A stretch of DNA of 37,214 nucleotides, from NCBI RefSeq assembly GCF_000313135.1, contig NW_004457246.1, positions 7,836 to 45,049 on the forward strand. The letters run 5' to 3'. This stretch comes from Acanthamoeba castellanii str. Neff (taxonomy: Eukaryota > Discosea > Longamoebia > Acanthamoebidae). Shown in pieces: positions 20,601-32,714 of the stretch. Below the pieces are notes generated by a model, which did no database searches, was not told where the DNA came from, and saw only the letters and a program-made list of their open reading frames with translations. A program made the position numbers and the translations under genes. The stretch's first letter is position 1. Every line of letters begins with the position of its first letter.

Positions 20601-21438
20601 CTCGAATTTAGGGCTGTGCACGCCCACGAACACCACCTCTGGATTGCCTGCATACCGCTGCTCGACCTCGTGCAGTTTGGGGACCAGTTGTATGCAATTG
20701 ATGCAACAATACTGCATGTGCACAAGAAAGAAAGAAGAGCGAAGAGCGAAGAAGAACGAAGAAGAACGAAGAAGATGGTTGTGCAGGGAAAGTGTGACAT
20801 GCATGCGTGTAATAGCGTTTGAGCGGTGTGGTGGTGGCGACACGTACGGTCCAAAAGTCGAGGACCACGACCTTGCCCTTGAGGTGAGTGGCGAGAGTGA
20901 GGTCCTCCCTGGTGTTGAACCACTTGACCTGTAATTGTCCCCGTAGCCGAGTCAGCGTTCACACGTTCAAACGGTCCAGTGCACCTGGTGGTCCCTGAGC
21001 TGGTGGCGTACATGCGCTGAATCGGGGTACCACTGGACCTGCAGCGGCAGCTGCGGTAGTCTGCCGCTAGCATCGCCCTTGGCGGCCCGTCCCAGATCAA
21101 CTTCCCACAGGTATGCAATGGTCTTGTTACCACTGCGAGTCAGCTTGGGGAACAAGAAGTACAAAATACAAAAAAAGAAGAGGCGGTACGGCGTCAAGCT
21201 TTTGCTGGTGGTCGTCGCCGGCCTGCTTGAGGGTCTGCCGCCAGAGGGACATCCGGAAGACCATGTGGCCCGTCTCCAAAAGTGGCAGCGCCGTTATCTT
21301 GTTGTCTTCGTTCTTTGCATCGGCGTCCTCATATTTTGCTGTGGTCGACTTGCCGCCGCCAGCTTTTCCTCCTCTTGGGGTCTTCGCCGCCCTCTCTTTA
21401 CCACGGCCCCGCGACGAGCTCGAGCTCGAGTTGCCCAT
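17630..21438 (-). CDS. NHLRC2: Thioredoxin-like/NHL-repeat protein, NHLRC2 homologue
   Basis: Fifteen exons in phase (21438-21190, 21122-20985, 20928-20848, 20711-20509, 20401-20006, 19942-19827, 19733-19647, 19580-19494, 19425-19285, 19180-19088, 19016-18888, 18810-18595, 18493-18413, 18322-18098, 17991-17630) encode 867 aa, longer than human NHLRC2 (726). A thioredoxin-like domain spans about residues 130-225 (LKGKVVVLDFWTYCCINC with a CCxxC at 158-162; VVFVGVHSPKFENEKEDASV). An acidic linker follows. From about residue 357 a six-bladed NHL propeller runs (FPHGVAVDREGDRMFVADSG; LYVADSENHCIRCV; MAGTHQIWKY; VVSDTYNHRLKLVD). A beta-rich C-terminal domain ends EIKLRITDKEP. The product starts MGNSSSSS, a typical N-myristoylation context, suggesting membrane attachment. 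NHLRC2 function in other species is poorly defined, with roles reported in cytoskeleton and phagocytosis. The acceptor of exon 2 is ambiguous by a few bases. Confidence 0.9.
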
Positions 21439-21618
21439 CGCTCTGCTGCACGTCTTTCTGCGGGTCACTGAAAAAGAAAGAAAGAAATTCTAAAATAAAA
21501 AGAATAGATTGGAATGTAAGGAATTGACGGGCGATGGCATGTCGGGGGCGAGTCGGGCTTCCTGCCGAAAGCGTTGGTTTTGGGGGTCTGCGGTCGTTGT
21601 TAGAAATAAAAGTTGAAG
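21439..21618. promoter_or_regulatory. Bidirectional promoter region
   Basis: Only 180 bases separate the start codons of the NHLRC2-like gene (minus) and the ICA/fascin-fold gene (plus), so both promoters must lie here. The segment is AT-richer than either coding region (21478-21520). No precise motif can be assigned. Confidence 0.55.
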
Positions 21619-24600
21619 ATGGAAGCACCGCACCACGGAGGAGGCGCTTGGCCTGCGCTGAGCATACCCGCGCCCTTGGTTGGCATCATCGGTGGCGACG
21701 CGTCGGCCTCCACCCCCGGCCTCTCCTGGCGTTCTGCGTCCACAGACGGTACCCACAACAAACTAAATAATTTTATTCCTATTAATATTAATTCGTTTTT
21801 AACGTATTGTTCATATCGATACTTATATTATTACATTTTTATAACGATTATATATTCTTTCATGTGAAAAAGGCATGGAGGTGGGCGGGCTGGTGTCGGC
21901 GTCGGCCGGCCAGGACGAGCTGGCGCAGCTCTTCCTCAACCTCGAGTCCCTGCCCAGCACCGACGAAGCGCTTGGGCACCTCATGGCCCAGCAGCAACAG
22001 ACCTACCCCCTACACCAACACTACCATCAACAGCAGCAGCAACAGCAACAACAGCACCCGCAGTCCTACAACCAGTCCCAGCACAACCAATACCCGACCC
22101 ACCAGCCGTCGGCGGGGCCAGTGGTGTTCGACCTGCCCCAGATCGAGCCGTTCGGGGTCAAGCAGGAAGCGCCGTCGCCGCCTGCCTCGTCGTCGTCGTC
22201 TTCGAGCACCGTCGGCCTGAGCGCCGCCCTCTTCCACAAGCCGCGCGGCTCGCAGGGCCAGTGGGTCGGCCTGTTGGCCCACGACCGCATCAGGTTACCT
22301 CCAATTCCTTTGTTTTCTATATATACGATGACTCGGCGAGTCGACTGACAGCTGTTGTTGTTGTTGGTTGTTGTTGTTCTGCTTCTTCTTCGTTGATGCT
22401 GTTGTTGGTGAGAGCGCAGGGTGACCAAGGGCAAGGGCAAGAAGCTCAGGCTGGAGGTCAAGTGCTCCAAGCCGTTCGACCTGTCCGAGCTGTCGGTGTG
22501 GCTCATCGACGAAGACGGGAGCAGCCTCCAGGGCTTCACCCTGGACACCACCAAGAGCAAGATCGAGGTTCGTGGCTGCCCTCTCTCTTTTATTTTATCA
22601 TTTATTGTTTGCTAAACCAAGAGAAAAATAGAGAAAAATAGAGAAACAACAAAAACTATTTATTTAGGCTCAACCCTTCGCGTGGGGTGCTGCAGATGGA
22701 AACTACGGGGACGTGTGTGGCCACGGTCGAGGTCAATCTGATCAAGATCAGCAAGCGGCTGCAGTTTGGCGCGCGGGTGGCCTCGGCTACGCAGGGATGG
22801 AGCTGCCAGGCGGCCACTCTCCCCTTCACTGCACACAACAACGGAAAGGACAGGTACGATTGCAATTCAATTATTACATTTCTCCACATCTTCTTCGTTC
22901 TCTTGCTCTGGCACTGGATAATTTATTTATATTTATATTTATATTTATATTCTATGATTAGAAAATATAGAAATGATTAACGACGGTGCGCGCAGAGTGC
23001 AGCACGGCGGTCCTACCGTCCACAGCAGCCCTGGCGCCAGTCCCGGCTTTGTACACTCGCAGCCCGCCTCTTCGCCCGATCCACACCCCATTGTACGCCT
23101 TCCCTTGCAAACACGACACACGCACCACGACACGCACCACGACCACGACACGCACCACGACACGCACCACGACACGACGATGACTGATGAGGAAAAAACA
23201 TTACAGCCGACGGGCAAGAAGCGAAAGGTCTCGACGCAGGGCGAGCCCCTCCGCTCTCCGCTCGACGCCGCCGAAAAGGTGACGCAGCTCGAGGGCACGC
23301 TGCGCGTTGAGGGCGACGTGCGCGCACGGGCCTTCATCCAGTACTCCGACCTGCGTCTCAAGACCGACGTGGCCTCGCTCGTCGACGCGCTCAACGTCAT
23401 CGAGAAGCTCGAGCCCAAGTCCTACAAGTGGCTCCCGAACGCGCCCGGCCTCCCTGCCCGAGTGGAGGACACGGCCGGTACTACCCCACTTCTTGCTCTC
23501 GTGTAGTGTCGACACCTCGCAGTCGTTTGGTTGGCTCTTAATTTCTTGGCCTATGGCGTGCGACAGACGACGAAGGTGCGGGCGGCCGTCGTGTGATCGG
23601 TTTGATCGCGCAGGAGGTGCAGAAGGTGCTGCCCGATGTGGTCTACCAGGACCCCGTCACCGGCTACCTCTCTGTTGCCTACACGGTACTTTGTTTAAAA
23701 AAATTGATTCTGGTTTATTTAATTTTTTGCAATATCTTGTTTTATTTTTTATCAGTTTGTAATGAATTAATTTTATATTCATTCAACCAAGGAACAGCAT
23801 TTTTGACGATTAAGAGTTTTTATTTTTATTCATTGTAGGAACTGGTGCCGGTCATAATTGAAGCGTTGAAGGAGCACCTGAAGGAGTACGCCACGGACAA
23901 GGCCCACTTCCAGCACGAGCTGGACAGCCTCCGCGCCGCCCTCTCTCAGCTCCAGAGCGCCTCCGCGCCCGGCCCGTACGACGGCGGTGACCCCGACAAC
24001 GGCGCCGACGGAGACAACGCAGGCGACAGTGGAGATGACGACGACGAGGATGGCGACGACGACGATGGAGACCTGGGCGTGGCGGCGCAGTCGTCGCAGA
24101 ACCCGAGGGACATCGTGCAGACGGTGCGGGAGCGCAAGCGAGAACTGCGGGAGCTCACCCGCCAGCTCAACCAGATCAAGCGGGACGCCAAGCGCCAGCA
24201 CAGGCAGGAGAAGCAGGACAGAAAGGCGAGTACGTAACCAACCCTACTTTGTCACACGCACACGCACACACGCACCACGCACACACGCACCACCGCACAC
24301 GCACCACCGCACACGCACACACGGCCAACGACATGCGTACGACGCAGGCAAGCGCGAAGACCCGAGGCGCGAGGAGAGGCAGAATAGCAGAAACGCCAAG
24401 CGCGAGGAGAGGCAAGCTGCGCTGGAGAAGAAGAAGTTCCAGGAGCACCTGATGATGGACCCGATCAAGCTCAACAAGGACGTCCTGCGCTACCAGACCA
24501 CCGCCTTCAAGCTGGCCAGCAAGCGCGGCGCCCAGCTGGCCGTGGCCCTGATCTGGGACCGGGGCAGCATCCCCGATCTTACGCTCCACGTCCACAAGCC

Positions 24601-26251
24601 CGGCATGGCCCTTCGCGAGCACACGCGCGAAAAGAAGAAGAAATCGTGCACGATCGTCACCGTCCAGAGCCTGCCCCGTCTCACCACCTCGGTGCGCGCC
24701 CTCTCTCTCTCTGCGGTGACGACCAGTTGAAGGCCCTGACTGACCGATTGATCGACCAATCGATCGGTTGATCGACACAACAGGACAGCGAAAGCAGCGA
24801 CAGCGAGGAGGAGGCCGAGGAGGCCGCGATCCTGGGCCAGTACAACATCTCCGTGACCCTGCACGGCGGCTTCGCCTACCACCTCAAGCAGTCGCGCGCG
24901 GTGGTCGCCGGTACCGTCGAGCCGCTTTCTTGTTCTTTCTTTTTCTTTCTCATTTTTCCTCTATTTTTTTTTTGAGTGGGCTGACCATTGGCCCTGGGGT
25001 GCAGTGTACGATTTCAGGGACGCGTCGACGCAGCCGCTCACGGTTTCGGCGACCAGCGTGGTCGGCGACATGGGCCAAACGTGGCTCGTCGGTTCCTTCC
25101 TGGTCGCCCGCAACGTCTTCCGGTGGACACAAACGTACACCCTCTTCCCTACACTACGCCAACACTCGAGACTCGCTCGCTCACGTGTGTCGTGTCATTG
25201 GTCGCGTGTGCGGTGGTGCGTGTGTCGCTGTTTGTGTGCGCAGGCCAAATGTGATTGCGTCCTCTCTGCCCGAGGAATGGCGGTACGCCGACGACAAGGG
25301 CCAGGCCGCGTCGCGCGGCTACGGCCTGCTCCCTAGGCGCGTCTACCTGCGCGCGGCCAAGGGTCACTACCTCTCCGCCTCCCGTGACGGCACCATGGCC
25401 TCCACATTGCCTTCTCAAGGTACGCACACACCGCACACCGCACACGCTCGACCGCACACGCGCGACCGCACACGACCAACGACACGACACACACAGGGCC
25501 GGGCTTCGACGAGGCGTGGGACGTCGAGTTTGACGTTGAGGGCTTCGCCTCGCTCCGGTCGTCGCACGGGACCTATCTGTCGGTCGACCCCAAGACGGGC
25601 CGCTTCGGCACCGTCGAGGCGGGCAAGGGCGCCGCCGGCCCGGCCGAGAAGTTACGGTACCTTCTCGACGACGCCTCGTCGACGCTGGCCCTCGTCGCGC
25701 TCCTGCCCGCCGGCCCGGCCTACCTGCAGGTCTCGCCCGGCACCGGCGAGCTCACGGCCGCCGACGCCCTCCGCCCCTACGTGGCCGACGGCGACGAGGC
25801 GGCGCTGCCCGGGCAGAAGGACGGCGGCGCTGCCGGTGATGCGCCGTCGATGCCCAGCGGCACCCCGCCCTCGCCCAAGCTCGTGCGATACAAGGCCGCC
25901 GGGCGTGCCCAGGGCGACGATCACTGCGCAGACCTGTCGGACAGCATGGAGGAAGAGAGTGATGATGATGATGAAGACGACGACGACGATGACGACGATG
26001 AGGCGTTCATGCGGCCCGGCGCGGGCGGTCAGCAGCGCCAACGACAGAAGCAGATGGCGCCGCCGGCTGCGCAGCAGATGCGGCTGCCGGCCGAGGCCGA
26101 GCGGTGGGTCATGGAGGCCGCGCCCACCCGGGACCAGCAGCAGGCCCGACAGGCCCAGGAGGTGTGGACGCAGCTCCAGGCCAACTTCTCCATCCTCTCC
26201 CTCTCCTCTTCCCTCCGCACCGGCGGCACCACCGCTCCGCCCCACATGTAA
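21619..26251 (+). CDS. MYRF-like self-cleaving protein: polyQ + NLS + S74/ICA domain + coiled coil + fascin-like trefoil
   Basis: Thirteen exons (21619-21748, 21873-22293, 22420-22567, 22696-22853, 22996-23092, 23207-23477, 23567-23685, 23839-24229, 24348-24691, 24784-24910, 25005-25122, 25244-25419, 25497-26251) give 1084 aa. Order: Gln/Ser/Pro-rich region like a transactivation domain (about 50-180); a beta-rich segment (about 185-285) that may be the DNA-binding domain but which I cannot name; an NLS PTGKKRKV (319-326); an intramolecular-chaperone/peptidase S74 domain with catalytic Ser365-Lys370 in YSDLRLKTDV and VIGLIAQEVQKVLPDVV; a coiled coil beginning ELVPVIIEALKEHLKEY; Asp/Glu runs; basic coiled coils; then fascin-type trefoil repeats (RRVYLRAAKGHYLSASRDG; FASLRSSHGTYLSVDPKTG); and an acidic tail. 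MYRF trimerises and cuts itself at the same S-x4-K dyad to free its N-terminal transcription factor. Unlike MYRF, no membrane segment follows the ICA here. Confidence 0.82.
23103..23181 (+). repeat. Intronic CACGACACGCAC repeat
   Basis: Tandem CACGACACGCAC units fill the intron before the NLS-containing exon of the ICA gene. Similar arrays occur at 24253-24320 (CGCACACACGCAC) and 25422-25493. Confidence 0.8.
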
Positions 26252-26314
26252 TCGCTGTGCCCTTTTTTTTCCATTTAACGGCACAGGCCAACATAAAATA
26301 TACGAAAATAATAT

Positions 26315-29300
26315 TTATCGCTTCTGGTGTACTACGCACTTGAGGAGGAAGGCGCTCGAGATGAACAGGGCCAGGACCCAGCCCACCATGACGAGCGAAT
26401 CGCGCAGCATGTTATCGGCCGACATTCCCAGGCTATCCAGGAACTGCTCGCCGGTCGTGATGGGGCAGTAGTACGCCGTCGCCGTTCCTCCGGCGGCCAA
26501 CGTAATCGGGACCTGTGTCGTTTTTATATTAGAATTTTTATAACATATTATCGATAAAATAATATGATATATACAAAAAAAAAAGACTAAACATATCAAC
26601 AGGGGCAGTACCTGAACGAGCTCGCTGTCGGAGCAGTGGAAGTCCATGCCCTTGATCTCGTTGATCAGCAGGGCCTCGATGGGGTACATGTTGACGTCCA
26701 GGTAGTGGAGCCAGATCCAGTAGTCGGGGATCTTGTTGCGCGCGATGAGGAAGCCGGCGAACATGGAGAGGACGGTGAACACGAGGCCCGCCATGACGTT
26801 GGCCACGGCGATGTTGGGCGCCGAGAAGCAGAGCGTGTAGACCACCACCAGCGAGATCAGGTTGGCCAGCAGGTAGAGCGCGAAGAAGATCCAAAACTTG
26901 CCCGCCTCGTACTGCAGCCCCGATATGAAGTACACCGGAACACTGGACACCCACGACACACGACACACGTTAGTACGGCGCGGTGTGTGCGGCGGTGTGT
27001 GCGGTGTGTGCGGGCGTACACAAAGGTGACGGTGTTGATCAGAATGTAGGGCAGCTCGATGGCGATGAGGCTGAGCAGGTAGATGAACGACGAGTAGGTG
27101 CGCGAGGCCCGCTCGCGGTACATGGGCGGTCGCGACAGGATCAGGTTGGCCTTGAGCTCTGCGCACACCACACACGCAGGTGAGCAATGACGTGGCACAC
27201 CAAGCTGGGGTGGTGGATGGAGGTGCGACGTACGAAGGGCGCCCATGTTGGAGAAGAGGAGGGCGTAGTAGAGCATGCCCACGCGTTGGGTGTTGGAGGC
27301 CTGGTCGCGGCCCAGGTCGAGGAAGTAGGTACCCAGCACGACGCCCATGACGATCGGCAGCGAGAGCTTCATGACGAACTCCTCCGGCTGACGCCAGTAG
27401 CTCTTCGTCCCGCGCACGAACATCTCCCACAGCTGCGTGGTCGGCAGGCTCGCGTAGCGGTCGCTCAGCCGCCGCTTGATCTTGTGGTGCCATCGCTTCT
27501 CCCGCGCGCCGTCGTCCGTGCCGCTCTTGTCCATCACTGCGGCGGCGTAGATACCGCGCGTGAGCTCCTGGTCCGCCGACGCGTAGAAGGCCGACTGCCT
27601 GTAGGCCTGGACGAAGTAGTTCTCGTCGGTCTTGGCCAGCTTGCCCTCTTCCTCTTCCTCTGAGTCATCGTCATCGCTGTCTTTGGCGGCCTTCTTGGTG
27701 ATACCCGCACCAGTCACCTGTTGTGTTGAGCGTGAGTGAATGAAACGCACAGGAACTCGCGTCATCGCACACACATGCACAACCGCACACGCACACACCC
27801 GACCGCACACACCGCACACACGCAGACACACGCACGCGCACCTCGAGGATGAACTCGGCAGGGTTGGCTTCGGGGTCCATGACATGGCCGTGCGACGCCA
27901 GGTAGTTCAGCAGCGTGGAGCAGTCGCCCTCCCGGGTGCCCACCGGGCCGAAATAGGTGACGTACCCGCCTGAACCCGCCCAAGACACGCACCACCGCGG
28001 TGAGCCCAAGGCCAAAAAGAGGTGAATAAAGTGAAACAAAGGTGTGTACCCTTCTTCAGGAGGAGCAGGTGCGAGAACATGCTGAAGATGGCCTTGCTGG
28101 GCTGATGGATGGTGCAGATCACCGATGTCCCCCGCGCAGCGATGTTCTTGATCGCCCGCATTACCCGCTCCGCGCCCAGCGAGTCCAATCCGGAGGTCGG
28201 CTGCATTGTAACAACAAAAGAAACGAAATAAATTAGGTAAGGAAAAGATAAAATTCATACAACTCGGCAGCCAATCGGGGAGGTACCTCGTCGAGGAAGA
28301 GAATGGCGGGGTCGGCGGCCATCTCGACGCCCATCGTTACGCGCTTGCGCTCGTCGTTGGAAATGCCGTCGCCGGCGTGGTTGCCGATCACCCGGTTGGC
28401 CTTCTTCTCCAGCCCCAGGATCTTGAGAAGGCTCCGGGCGTACGCTCGCTTGGTCTCGCGCGGGATGTAGTGCGGCAGTCGACACTGATCGGTGGTTCGC
28501 CAGTCAGCCAGCCAATCCCCACACCGCAGCGATAAAAGAAGAGTCGACATATAATCACCACCAAGAGAGACGTACGAAGGCACTGAACTCGATGGCTTCG
28601 AGGATGGTCTGCGTGGGCACGTGGAGGTCCTGCTGCTCCACGTAGCCGATGATGCGCGACAGGTTGCCGTCGGTCGGGCGGCCGTTGACCAGAATCTCGC
28701 CGGTGATCTTGCCCCCGGTCTTACGCCGGGCAAGCACGTCCATCAGCGTCGACTTACCGGCACCCGACGAGCCCTGTAGTTCAACCCAACTGTTAACGCC
28801 GCAATTCGAAAAACAAAACGACACTCACGAACAATAGCAGTACACCACACACGGCACACGCATGATTACCATGAGTGCGAGCATGTTGCCAGGCTTGACA
28901 AAGCCGGACACGTCGTGGAGCAGCTGGAGGGGCTGCTTCTTGAGGCCCGAGCGATTGAAGACCGTGTAGTTGAGGTGTTGCCACGACAGGTAGGCGCCGC
29001 CCTTGAGCAGCCCGCCGCCGCTGCTAGCCGATTCGTCAGCCTCGTCAGAGAACTCGTCTTCCGAGTCGTCGCTGCTGACACTCTTCTTCTTCTTCTCGCT
29101 GGCGTTCACGATCTCGTCGACTGTTGTTGTGCCGCACACGCCCAGAGTTAATCCCACCGATCAACAATCGCGTCGTAATTTGGGGCAGTGATTCGTTACC
29201 CTTGTGGTCCTTGATGTTAAACTCCTCCATTTCGCGCTCCTCTTCGGGGCTGTAGAGCACCTCCTTCATGTGCGGCTTGCCGGGAGGCGCGTGGTGGTAG

Positions 29301-32300
29301 AATCGCATGCCCAAGTAGGTGATCGTGTTGAAGATGATGTACCTGGAGTACGACCAATGGCTCGATTGTTAGAGCTGCGGATGAGCGGTGGCGACGTATG
29401 CGTGTGCGTGTGTGCGTGCGTGTGTGTGTGTGTGCGTGTGCGGCGATGCATGTGCGTAGCATACCAGCCGATGAGAGCGGGCACCATGGCCCACTTGATG
29501 TTCTCGCCATCGAACACGCCCCACTTGTCGATGCCGTAGTCGGTGCCCCAGGTCATGGGGCACACCTGGGTGCCCTGGAAGCCCTGCGGGTAGGGCAGAT
29601 TGAAGTTGTCGACGCTCGAGGGCGGCATGAGCTCCTCGAGCGTGCAGTGGTAGGGCTGGTCCCAGAACTCGTTCGACGCCATGCCCTGGAATGCATACCT
29701 GCAAAAAATCGGTGTAAAGGAAGTTGACGAAATGAGTATACAGAGAAGTGGCTGATCGACTGAGCCTGGCAAGCGTACGTGGTTGGGTTGGCCCAGTACA
29801 TCCAAATCCACCACGGGTGTATGTCCGTCTGCAAATGGCAAGTGAGAAGTGTTATCATGTTAGGTTTTTGCAGCACACTTCACACTTCTCAGGCAGTGAT
29901 TCATCTTGGGTGGTGGGAAGTACCCTGGGGATGATGAAGCCGGCAAAAAGGAGGAGGAACGCCAGGCAAGGAGGCGTGATGGTCTGGGCCACAGCAAGCG
30001 AGGGGCAGAACGTGCACACCATGCGCACAAACGAACGCATAGTCTGATTGGGAGGGTTGTGAGTACATTCACTCGGCAAGAAAACATGTGTGAAAGAAAT
30101 GATGATGGATGGGTACCAAGTAGTACAGGATGAGCAAGAAGTAAAAGTAACCAAAGCGGCCACCGGCGTCCAAGTCGCTCAAACCGGTTATCCAGTAGAC
30201 GAACGCCGAGAAGAATGTAATTTCGATCAACACCATCGGCACCTGGTGTGATTGTGAATCATCACGATCAGTAAACAATACACTGTTGATGGTGGACGGT
30301 CGGTAGGTAAGGCGAGTACCTCGGCGATGAGGTGGGACAAGACGTAGGGCGAGGTGTGGTAGTACTTCTGGCCTCTCTGCATGTAGAAGACCGGTCGCTC
30401 GAAGATCGCCGTGGGAAGCGCGGCGAGCGATTCGAAAGTGAAGAAGGCCAACACGCAGAACAGCAGGCCGAGCCTGGTCGTCGCATCCGACTGTGGGTTG
30501 ATGGCAGAGCAAGCGTGAGTGGAATGTTGAGTTATGTGGCGTGTCTATGTGAATATAATGGAATGAATGGCATGTGTGGCATGTCGAACATACCTGGACG
30601 TGGCCCAGAAGCAGGAAGAGCGTTCCAACGATGAACGCCTCCAGCGCGGTTCCAACAAGACGCGCGCGATTGGTCACCATATCGCGCCACTCACGGATCA
30701 GCGCTCGCTTTACCAGAAGTCCGTATTGTCTGTGAGCGGAGCGAGCGAGAGAGGTGGTCAGACTCACAGCCACAGATACGACACACACGACACACGACAG
30801 TCACGTCGCTGAAGGAACAGGAGGCAGTACTTGTAGAGCGGCGTGGGGTACTTGGCGGGCTTGGCTTTGTCTGCCAACGGGAGCTGGCCGTCATCGTCTC
30901 CGTAGGTGGTGTCGACGCTGTCGCGCTTGGGGTCGTCCAGGTGGGACCGGATCTCGTCGAGCACCTGCTGGTGGTAGGGCGACTGCCTGTAGTGGTCCAC
31001 GAAGTCGCTGGGCTCGAGCCACTTGAAGTCGGCGTCGTCGACGCGATCCTCCTGGCCGCTGTCGCCCGGGTGCCTGTACTTGGTCCGGCCAATCGCCGAC
31101 GCCGATTCGACGACCTCCTCTGTTGGTGTGTTTTGATTGGACGCCGGATACATGTTAGTGATCAGAGTGGTCGACACTGACGAGGCGCGGCTCCGTACGA
31201 AGGAATTCGGCGGGGTTGAGGGTCGGTGGGCAGGTGTAGCCCAGGCGCTCGAAGTAGGGCAGCGCCTCAGTACGCGGACCACAGAAGGCGATCTCGCCCT
31301 TGGTCATGATGAGCACCCGGTCGAACAGGCGGAACACCTCCATACTCGGCTGCAGCAGCGACACCAGCACCGCACCGCCTGTGTCGGCCACCGTGCGCAC
31401 CGCGCGCAGCACCTATCATGGTAGAGTTAGTCGTGTCGTGTTGTGTGTCGTGCGTGTCGTGTCGTGTCGTGTCGTGTCGTACATCAAATGAGGCCTTGGA
31501 GTCAAGCCCGGTGGTGGGTTCGTCGAACAGCCACACGCCGGGGGACTTGGTCCACTCGATGCCGATCGTCACCCGCTTCTTCTCGCCGCCTGACACGCCG
31601 CGCAGCATGCTGTCGCCGACGATCGTGTCCGCGCGGTGCTGCAGGCCCAGCAGCTGAAGGGTCGCCTCCACCCGTTCCTGCCGCGTCTTCTTGCTCACGC
31701 CCGGCGGCATCTGGCAGTCGGCGCTGAATTGCAGCGTCTCTCTCACCGTCAACGTCGCTGCAAGGCGTCAGCCCATCAACATTAGTAAGCTGACGTCACA
31801 CAGATCGACACGACACACCTCACATGGAAGGGGGAACACTTTGACGGTACCAAAGTGAACGTCGGCCTGCTGTACGAAGGCGACGGAGCTGTGGTGGGTG
31901 TCGCGGTCGGGCACCAGGCCGTTGAATGTCACGCTGCCCTTGACTCGGCCCGCGTGCAGCTGATTAGCCAACAGCTTCAACAGCACACTCTTGCCGCATC
32001 CTGTAAGAGGCAAAGATGATTAGAACATATACTTTTAAATACACGACTAGTCGTATGTTTAAAATATATGTGGCATATATCTAGCGTACCAGGGGCGCCG
32101 AGGAGAAGAGTCATTTCTCCGGGCTTGAGATAGAAGTCGAGGTCGTGCAGAATGTCGACCGGAGTCGAGGCCCGCTTGCGGCTGAGTGAGTGCGCCAGGT
32201 CGACGACGGTCGAAGCCACGCTTCGCTGGCGGTGGGTGGGCGGCGGCGCGCTGACGGTGACGGTGAGCCCGCGCACGGCTGCAAACAGCGGTTTGAAGTC

Positions 32301-32714
32301 CGGGTTGATGATGCGACGCTCCTCCTCGATGAACTGCGAGTAGGGCAACGGGTCGGGTCGGCCCGGCAGATGCAGCACTCGGTCATCCGTCCGTCCGCGC
32401 TCCACATCACACTCCTGCACAGCCCAACGACACACAAAACACAAAACACGCACAACGCAACACACAACACACAACGGAGTTAGGACACACGGTCGGGGGG
32501 TCGGTCGTGCCGGTACAGCGGGTGTTGAGCGTTCGGGGTTAGAAAAGAAAAACTAAAAGCGAAAAGAATGCTCCGCCGGAGGAACTGGCTCCGGCCGGGA
32601 GCGTGTGGCGAGAGCATCGAGGCAGCAAAGAAGAGATGGGAGGTGTACCATGGTGTCTGCGCTCTCTCCACTGGCAGAAGCCGCAAGCTCCATCTCGTAC
32701 TCGTCTCCTTCCAT
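26315..32714 (-). CDS. Full-length PDR/ABCG-type ABC transporter
   Basis: Twenty-two exons give 1465 aa, the usual size of pleiotropic-drug-resistance pumps: 32714-32649, 32414-32090, 32000-31851, 31757-31483, 31412-31199, 31119-30810, 30729-30594, 30490-30320, 30242-30117, 30043-29924, 29828-29779, 29698-29465, 29342-29200, 29120-28870, 28773-28576, 28484-28287, 28200-28050, 27969-27842, 27717-27234, 27158-27020, 26942-26612 and 26512-26315. Layout is NBD-TMD-NBD-TMD. NBD1 has GAPGCGKS, signature VSGGEKKRV and [16 protein letters not shown]2 has GSSGAGKST, an altered signature ISNDERKRV and ILFLDEPTSGLDS. Each half ends in a hydrophobic ABC2 region (NSYT-like [19 protein letters not shown] in the second) with a large extracytoplasmic loop before the final helix. 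It is predicted to export lipids or xenobiotics across the plasma membrane using ATP. The exon 6 donor appears to be GC (30809-30808), chosen by phase and the least certain junction. Confidence 0.9.
29396..29457. repeat. Alternating purine-pyrimidine (TG/CG)n tract in an ABC-transporter intron
   Basis: Mostly alternating TG and CG dinucleotides for about 60 bases inside the intron 29343-29464, a composition prone to Z-DNA. Confidence 0.75.

Noticed and set aside
22420..22853. Assignment of residues about 185-285 of the ICA protein to the Ndt80/PhoG DNA-binding family
   Set aside because: Position fits the MYRF layout, but I could not match family motifs by eye, so it is left as an unnamed beta-rich segment.
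23103..24320. CRISPR-like repeat arrays
   Set aside because: The units are short, imperfect, contiguous simple repeats without spacers, and lie inside introns of a eukaryotic gene.
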